A DNA stretch of 10,081 nucleotides from JBOHPP01 sp050731755 (GTDB taxonomy: Bacteria; Methylomirabilota; Methylomirabilia; Rokubacteriales; CSP1-6): NCBI GenBank assembly GCA_050731755.1, contig JBOHPP010000272.1:1-10081 (forward strand). Direction: 5' to 3'. The stretch's first letter is position 1. Every line of letters begins with the position of its first letter. The notes beneath the pieces are model-generated. The model was not told the DNA's origin and searched no databases. It saw only the letters and a list, made by a program, of their open reading frames with translations. Positions 6,166 to 10,081 of the stretch are shown here, one piece after another. The translations under genes were made by a program, and so were the position numbers.

Positions 6166-7179
6166 GTGTACACTCGCAGAGAGTTGAGTTTCCGCAGATT
6201 TGCGCTCCTCGTCGCCGTCGTGGCGGCCCTCCTGGGCTGGGAGGGGTGGCGCCTGCTGAGCCCGGCCGCCGCCGTCCGCCAGGGCCCGCTGACCATCGAC
6301 ATTCCCGCTCAAGAGAGCGCCCTGGGGATCGCCGCCCGCCTCCGTGACGCCGGCGTGATCCGCAGCCCGGTGGGATTCGTGGCGCTGAGCCTGGTCCGGG
6401 GCAGCGTTCGCGCTCTGAAGGCCGGCGAATACGACATCCCCCGCGGCGCTTCCACGCCGGAGGTCCTGACCCTGCTCGAGAGCGGGCGCGTGCGCCAACA
6501 CCCCGTGCTGCATCCCGAAGGCGCGACGGTGGCCGAGCTGGCGAGGGCCCTGGAGAGTGCACGTGTGGCCCGAGCCGCCGAGGTCATGCGGACCGCCGCT
6601 GACGCGACGTTCCTCCGGGCCCACGGCATCGAGGGCGCCAATGCCGAGGGCTATCTGTTTCCGGACACCTATCACTTCGTGCGCGGCCTGCCCCCCGACC
6701 AGATCCTGGGACGCATGGTGCAACGCATGCAGAGCAAGCTGACGCCGGAGATCCGCGCCCGGGTTCGGGCGCGGATCATCTCCGTCCACGAGCTGTTGAC
6801 GATGGCCTCGATCATCGAGCGGGAAGCGATGGTGCGCGAGGAGCGACGGCTCATCTCGGCCGTCTTCTGGAACCGGCTCGGTCTGGGAATGCCGCTCCAG
6901 GCTGACCCCACGGTCCAGTACGCGCTGGGCAAGGACCGCCGGGCGCTCACCCGCGCCGATCTCCTGACCGATCACCCTTACAACACGTACCAGCGCCCGG
7001 GATTGCCCCCCGGGCCCATCGCCAGCCCCGGTCTCGACGCCATCACGGCGGCGCTCGATCCGGCTGCCGTGAAGTACCTCTACTTCGTCAAGAAGGACGA
7101 CCAGCACCACCACTTTTCCACCACGGTGGAGGAGCACAACAGCGCGGTGGCACGCTACCGTCTCGTCCGCTCCCGCTAA
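6166..7179 (+). CDS. mltG: Endolytic murein transglycosylase MltG (YceG-like)
   Basis: MltG is an inner-membrane enzyme that cleaves nascent glycan strands and is thought to set their length during cell-wall growth. The 337-residue protein has a short basic N-terminus, one membrane helix (about 12-30) and a LysM-like region with repeated x-PxG-x-S/T segments (about 42-125). The YceG catalytic domain follows, from about 140. It shows EGYLFPDTY (161-169), ASIIERE (214-220) with the catalytic Glu at 218, QADPTVQYALG (245-255), YNTYQRPGLPPGPIASPG (272-289) and a C-terminal HHHFSTTVEEHN segment. The fold looks complete. The start is uncertain. GTG at 6166 gives the longest form, while TTG at 6184 would leave a shorter basic N-terminus and sits 9 bases after a TACACT -10-like element. 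Neither has a good ribosome site. It diverges from rpoA. Confidence 0.94.
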   Translation: MYTRRELSFRRFALLVAVVAALLGWEGWRLLSPAAAVRQGPLTIDIPAQESALGIAARLRDAGVIRSPVGFVALSLVRGSVRALKAGEYDIPRGASTPEVLTLLESGRVRQHPVLHPEGATVAELARALESARVARAAEVMRTAADATFLRAHGIEGANAEGYLFPDTYHFVRGLPPDQILGRMVQRMQSKLTPEIRARVRARIISVHELLTMASIIEREAMVREERRLISAVFWNRLGLGMPLQADPTVQYALGKDRRALTRADLLTDHPYNTYQRPGLPPGPIASPGLDAITAALDPAAVKYLYFVKKDDQHHHFSTTVEEHNSAVARYRLVRSR

Positions 7180-7186
7180 GCTCCTC

Positions 7187-7220
7187 GGAGGGGGGCTCCG
7201 CCCCCCTTCCGATGCCTCCC
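7187..7220 (+). repeat. GC-rich hairpin repeat after mltG
   Basis: Eight bases after the mltG stop, 7187-7196 pairs with 7200-7209 in a 10-pair stem (one G-T wobble) around a TCC loop. The arms start GGAGGGGGG and CCCCCCTTCC. A short link and then CCTCCCCC follow (7215-7222 region). The order, a GGAGGGGG-type hairpin and then CCTCCCC, is the same as in copies A and B, so this looks like a diverged single unit of that family. It lacks a T-run. It may end or protect the mltG mRNA. Confidence 0.55.
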
Positions 7221-7233
7221 CCGGGAACGGATT

Positions 7234-7300
7234 GCGCGGGCGGAGCCCGCGCTCGACACGCCAATCACCGCACGGGCGCCGGCAAAGCCGGCGCTCGAAA
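7234..7300 (+). repeat. Pair of related 8-bp hairpins with compensating change
   Basis: Two hairpins begin 42 bases apart. The first (7234-7252) pairs GCGCGGGC with GCCCGCGC around GGA. The second (7276-7294) pairs GCGCCGGC with GCCGGCGC around AAA. Each is followed by TCGAMAC. The stems differ at one base pair, changed on both arms so that pairing holds. They fill the gap between mltG and the acyltransferase gene, just before the latter's promoter. The structure resembles REP-type palindromes. No transposase is nearby in the window. The function is unknown. Confidence 0.6.
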
Positions 7301-7302
7301 CA

Positions 7303-7311
7303 TGTTATAAG
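7303..7311 (+). promoter_or_regulatory. Extended -10 promoter for the acyltransferase-argH operon
   Basis: TGTTATAAG is a TGn extension plus a hexamer matching five of six -10 consensus bases, in one of the few AT-rich spots of the window. A start six to eight bases downstream falls at 7318-7320, at or two bases before the ATG at 7320. No ribosome site lies between them, so a leaderless message is likely. The region where a -35 box would lie is in the upstream hairpin and does not match. Confidence 0.5.
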
Positions 7312-7319
7312 AACCCGAC

Positions 7320-7991
7320 ATGGCGCCTTCGCCCGCGCTGACCGCGACAGCGCATGCGGCCGCCGCCGCGGCGCCGGCGCCGCTGCTCCACCGGCTGCTC
7401 CGCGCGCCGATCCGCGCTCTCCTCGACCGGTTCTTCGACCTCCGGGTGGATGGTCTGGAGCATCTGCCCGCGCGTGGTCCCTACATCGTGGCGGCGAATC
7501 ATCACAACTACCTCGACGGCGTCGTGCTCGGCGTCGCCGTTCCCGCGCCGATCTCGTTCCTTGTCATGCCGCGGGTCTGGCGGGCGACGCCGTTGCACCC
7601 CCATCTTCACCGCCACATCGGCTCGATCCTTCTGGACCTGGAGCGGCCCGACGTGGGTGCGCTGCGCGACGCGCTGCACGCCCTGGCTCGTGGACACGTC
7701 GTCGGCATCTTTCCCGAGGGACCGTTCAGCGTGCGAGGCCGCCTCGAGCCCGGTCTGGGCGGTGTGGCCCTCCTGGCCCTCCACTCGAGCGCGCCGGTCG
7801 TCCCCGCCGGCGTCGTGGGCACGTACGAAGCCCTTCGCGGACGGCGCGGCTACGTGCCCCGCCGTCACCCGTTGCGCGTGCGCTTCGGTCCTCCGCGGGT
7901 GTTCGCTCCCGGCGGCGCCGCCAGCCGGCGGTTGGCCCGCGCCGACGTCACCCGGCGGATCATGGCCGACATCGCCACGCTCCTGTCGTGA
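7320..7991 (+). CDS. PlsC-type (lysophospholipid/1-acylglycerol-phosphate) acyltransferase
   Basis: Enzymes of this family move an acyl chain from acyl-CoA or acyl-ACP to a hydroxyl, classically 1-acylglycerol-3-phosphate to make phosphatidate at the inner face of the membrane. The 223-residue protein has the catalytic NHx4D motif (N60, H61, D66), the FPEG substrate motif (131-134), a GLGGVALLAL segment (145-154) and PVVPAGVVG (159-167). These are the four usual blocks in order. The N-terminus is Ala-rich (about 1-22), with no clear membrane helix, so attachment may be peripheral. The acceptor cannot be told from sequence. It could be the main PlsC or a paralogue acting on another lipid. The ATG at 7320 is the only credible start and fits a leaderless promoter. 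The stop overlaps the argH start (GTGA), an odd pairing of lipid and arginine genes. Confidence 0.88.
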   Translation: MAPSPALTATAHAAAAAAPAPLLHRLLRAPIRALLDRFFDLRVDGLEHLPARGPYIVAANHHNYLDGVVLGVAVPAPISFLVMPRVWRATPLHPHLHRHIGSILLDLERPDVGALRDALHALARGHVVGIFPEGPFSVRGRLEPGLGGVALLALHSSAPVVPAGVVGTYEALRGRRGYVPRRHPLRVRFGPPRVFAPGGAASRRLARADVTRRIMADIATLLS

Positions 7992-9367
7992 AGAAAGCGT
8001 GGTCGGGACGGTTCACCGAGCGGACCCACCCCGCCGCCGAGCGCTTCACCGCTTCCCTCGCCTTCGACCGCCGGCTGGCGCCTTATGACATCGAAGGCAG
8101 CCGGGCCTGGGCGCGCGCGCTGGCTCGGGCCGGCCTGCTGACCGAGGCGGAGCGCGACGCCCTGCTCAAAGGCCTGGACGCCGTCGAGCGCGAGATCGCG
8201 GACGGCACCTTCCCGTACCGGCCCGAGCTCGAGGACATCCACCTCAATGTCGAGCGCCGCCTCCAGGAGCTCGTCGGGCCGGCCGGCGGCAAGCTCCACA
8301 CCGGGCGCTCGCGCAACGACCAGATCGCGCTCGACGAGCGCCTGTACCTGAAGGACGTGGCCGGCCGGGCCGACCGCGGCCTCCGCGACACTCAGGCCGC
8401 TCTGATCGAGCGCGCGGCGGCGACGGTCGACGCCCCGATGCCGGGTTACACCCATCTCCAGCGGGCCCAGCCCATCGTGCTGGGCCACCATCTGCTCGCC
8501 TATGTGTTCATGCTCGAGCGCGACCGGGAACGCCTGCGGGCCTGCCGCATGCGGGCCGACGTGCTGCCGCTGGGCAGCGGCGCGCTGGCCGGCACCGGCT
8601 TTCCCATCGATCGGGAAGCGCTGGCCCGGGACCTGGGCTTTGCCGCCGTCAGTCCCAACAGCCTGGACGCCGTCAGCGACCGTGACTACATCGTGGAGTA
8701 CCTGGCCGCCGTCGCCATCACCGGCATGCACCTGTCGCGGCTCGCCGCCGACCTCACGCTCTGGGCCACGGTCGAGTTCGGCTTCGTCGAGTTCGCCGAC
8801 GCCTTCGCCACCGGCTCGTCGATCATGCCCCAGAAGAAGAACCCCGACGTCGCCGAGCTGATCCGTGGCAAGAGCGGCCGCCTCACCGGAAATTTGGTAT
8901 CGGTGCTCACGACCATGAAGGGCCTGCCCCTGGCCTATAACGCGGACATGCAGGAGGACAAGGAGCCGTTCTTCGATTCGGTGGACGCCCTGGAAGCCAT
9001 CCTGGGCGTGCTGCCGCCGATGCTGGCCTCGCTCACCTTCCGCCTCGACCGGATGCGGCAGGCGGCCGGCGAGCAGTTCGCCACGGCCACCGACGTCGCC
9101 GACTATCTCGTGCGCAAGGGCCTGCCGTTCCGTGACGCCCACGAGGTGGTGGGCCGCGTGGTGCGCTGGGCACTCGACGCCGGCAAGACCCTGGAGACCG
9201 TCAGCCTGGAGGAACTGCGCCGCTTCTCGGATCGCTTCGCCTCCGACGTCAGCGCGGCGCTCACCGTGGAGGCCTCCCTGCGGGCGCGGGCCGTAAGCGG
9301 CGGTACGGCCCCCGAGGCCGTGCGCCGGCAGCTCGTCGTGGCCCGATCGTTCCTCGAGGAGACGTGA
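7988..9367 (+). CDS. argH: Argininosuccinate lyase
   Basis: ArgH splits argininosuccinate into arginine and fumarate, the last step of arginine synthesis, as a cytoplasmic homotetramer. The 459-residue product is of normal length. It begins with KKAWSGRF, a typical ArgH opening, and carries LHTGRSRNDQ (103-112), GYTHLQRAQP with the catalytic-site T155-H156 (153-162), LPLGSGALAGTGFPIDR (193-209) and the lyase-superfamily signature GSSIMPQKKNP (276-286) with the catalytic serine loop. The frame is open for 756 bases upstream, but homology begins at the GTG at 7988. This overlaps the acyltransferase stop by 4 bases, which argues for translational coupling. Its own stop overlaps the next start in the same way. 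No other arginine gene is in the window. Confidence 0.97.
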   Translation: MKKAWSGRFTERTHPAAERFTASLAFDRRLAPYDIEGSRAWARALARAGLLTEAERDALLKGLDAVEREIADGTFPYRPELEDIHLNVERRLQELVGPAGGKLHTGRSRNDQIALDERLYLKDVAGRADRGLRDTQAALIERAAATVDAPMPGYTHLQRAQPIVLGHHLLAYVFMLERDRERLRACRMRADVLPLGSGALAGTGFPIDREALARDLGFAAVSPNSLDAVSDRDYIVEYLAAVAITGMHLSRLAADLTLWATVEFGFVEFADAFATGSSIMPQKKNPDVAELIRGKSGRLTGNLVSVLTTMKGLPLAYNADMQEDKEPFFDSVDALEAILGVLPPMLASLTFRLDRMRQAAGEQFATATDVADYLVRKGLPFRDAHEVVGRVVRWALDAGKTLETVSLEELRRFSDRFASDVSAALTVEASLRARAVSGGTAPEAVRRQLVVARSFLEET

Positions 9368-10081
9368 GGCGACGGCTCGCCTCTCTGTTCCTGGCCTCGC
9401 TCCTGGCCGCCTGCGGCAAGGTCGGCCCGCCCGTCCCGCCCGAGGAGCGGTTGCCTCAGCCGGTCGCCGATCTCCGCGCGGTCGTGGAGACCGGCGCCGT
9501 CGAGCTCACCTGGACCAATCCCAGCCGGCGCGTGGACAACACCCGGCTGCGCGATCTCGCCGCCGCTCGCGTCTATCGGACCGTGGACGGCGGCAGCGGC
9601 GAGCCGCGGCCGGCGCTGGTTTCGCGCGGGCGCGTGGCCGGTTGGGAAGATCTCGCCAAGCTTCCGCTCGCGCCGCCACCGTCCCCATCACCAGGGGGCC
9701 CCGTCGTGCAGGACCATCGGGTCCGCCTGGAAGACCAGCGCGGACTCGCCTACGGGCAGCGCTATACCTATGTCGTCCTCACCGAGGACGCCGAGGGGCG
9801 GGTGAGTCCGCCGTCGCCGCGAGTGAGCGTCACCTTCATCGCCGCGCCGGAGTCTCCGCCCGGCCTCACCGCGGTGCCGGGCGAGCGCGAGGTGCGCCTG
9901 GCCTGGCAACCGCCGGCCCGGCTCGTCGATGGGGCTGATGTCCCGGAACCGCTCCGCTACGAGGTGCTGCGGGGGCCGGAGGGCGCTCCGCCGGTCGACG
10001 TCGTGACGAAGACGCCCGTCGAGACCAGGACGTTCGTCGATCGAGATCTGGAGAACGACCGCACCTACCACTATGCGGTAC
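9364..10081 (+). CDS. Lipoprotein with LptM-like N-terminus and fibronectin-III domains (partial)
   Basis: The frame is open for 239 codons from the GTG at 9364 and runs off the window, so its stop is not seen. Residues 2-16 form a basic, hydrophobic lipoprotein signal with lipobox LAAC (Cys at 17). The mature start CGKVGPPVPPEER resembles the short LptM/LPAM lipoproteins (CGxKGPLxxP). A first fibronectin-III-like domain spans about 34-158 (VADLRA, VELTW, YTYVVLTEDAEGRVSP), with a Pro-rich insert near 101-113. A second begins near 163 (PPGLTAVPGEREVRLAW) and is still open at the end, at TYHYAV. The start overlaps the argH stop (GTGA), with GAGGAG two bases upstream. In several Gram-negative groups a small lipoprotein lies between argH and lysA, and this may be the counterpart. 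A structural or binding role in the envelope is likely, but the partner is unknown. Confidence 0.88.
   Translation, partial: MRRRLASLFLASLLAACGKVGPPVPPEERLPQPVADLRAVVETGAVELTWTNPSRRVDNTRLRDLAAARVYRTVDGGSGEPRPALVSRGRVAGWEDLAKLPLAPPPSPSPGGPVVQDHRVRLEDQRGLAYGQRYTYVVLTEDAEGRVSPPSPRVSVTFIAAPESPPGLTAVPGEREVRLAWQPPARLVDGADVPEPLRYEVLRGPEGAPPVDVVTKTPVETRTFVDRDLENDRTYHYAV

Noticed and set aside
6088..7137. Upstream in-frame extension of rpoA on the minus strand, making a 680-residue protein
   Set aside because: The extra 350 residues are the antisense of mltG and look like Arg/Gly/Gln-rich shadow. RpoA homology, the ribosome site and the promoter all point to the ATG at 6087.
7180..7319. Insertion sequence or integron site suggested by the inverted repeats
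   Set aside because: There is no transposase or integrase frame, no flanking target duplication was seen, and the palindromes are short self-contained hairpins.
7232..7987. In-frame upstream extension of argH to about 711 residues
   Set aside because: It covers the hairpin region and the acyltransferase gene in another frame, is Arg/Pro/Ser-rich low-complexity, and ArgH homology begins at 7988.
7865..9142. Minus-strand frame of 425 residues opposite argH
   Set aside because: It is the shadow of argH and has no recognisable domain.

Overview
The window is GC-rich bacterial chromosome, densely packed with housekeeping genes. There is no phage, transposase, CRISPR, tRNA or rRNA signal. A lipoprotein with an LptM-like N-terminus, an endolytic transglycosylase and Sec-exported proteins point to a Gram-negative (diderm) organism. 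The use of DapL for lysine/diaminopimelate synthesis, the many GTG starts and the GC-rich hairpin repeats at gene ends would fit an uncultivated soil or subsurface lineage such as Methylomirabilota/Rokubacteria. That placement is an impression, not a demonstrated assignment.

Layout. Positions 1-120 hold a truncated copy of a composite hairpin repeat. A secreted two-module protein of unknown function follows on the minus strand (145-720). Divergent from it is a competence pair, comEA-comEC (877-3650), joined by a 4-base GTGA overlap. dapL (3708-5021) comes next on the plus strand, under its own extended -10 promoter that would give a leaderless message. Its 3' end runs into a second copy of the composite repeat (4931-5068), which supplies its last 30 codons and its stop. 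Converging on it is rpoA (5095-6087, minus), standing alone without its usual ribosomal-protein partners. mltG (6166-7179) diverges from rpoA. A 140-base gap with three strong hairpins (7187-7294) separates mltG from an operon of a PlsC-type acyltransferase (7320-7991), argH (7988-9367) and a fibronectin-III lipoprotein (9364 to beyond the window end). Both junctions of that operon are 4-base GTGA overlaps.

Functions. comEA-comEC serve DNA uptake. dapL supplies LL-diaminopimelate for peptidoglycan and lysine, and mltG cuts nascent peptidoglycan strands. argH performs the last step of arginine synthesis. The acyltransferase acts on phospholipid or a related acyl acceptor. rpoA is the RNA polymerase alpha subunit.

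No complete new system was found. The most unusual things are the repeat family, with paired arm changes that preserve its hairpins and with read-through into dapL, the solitary rpoA, the shared extended -10 motifs set at leaderless distance, and the LptM-like lipoprotein carrying fibronectin-III domains. No gene-free stretch exceeds 300 bases. The longest are 721-876 and 7180-7319, both described below.
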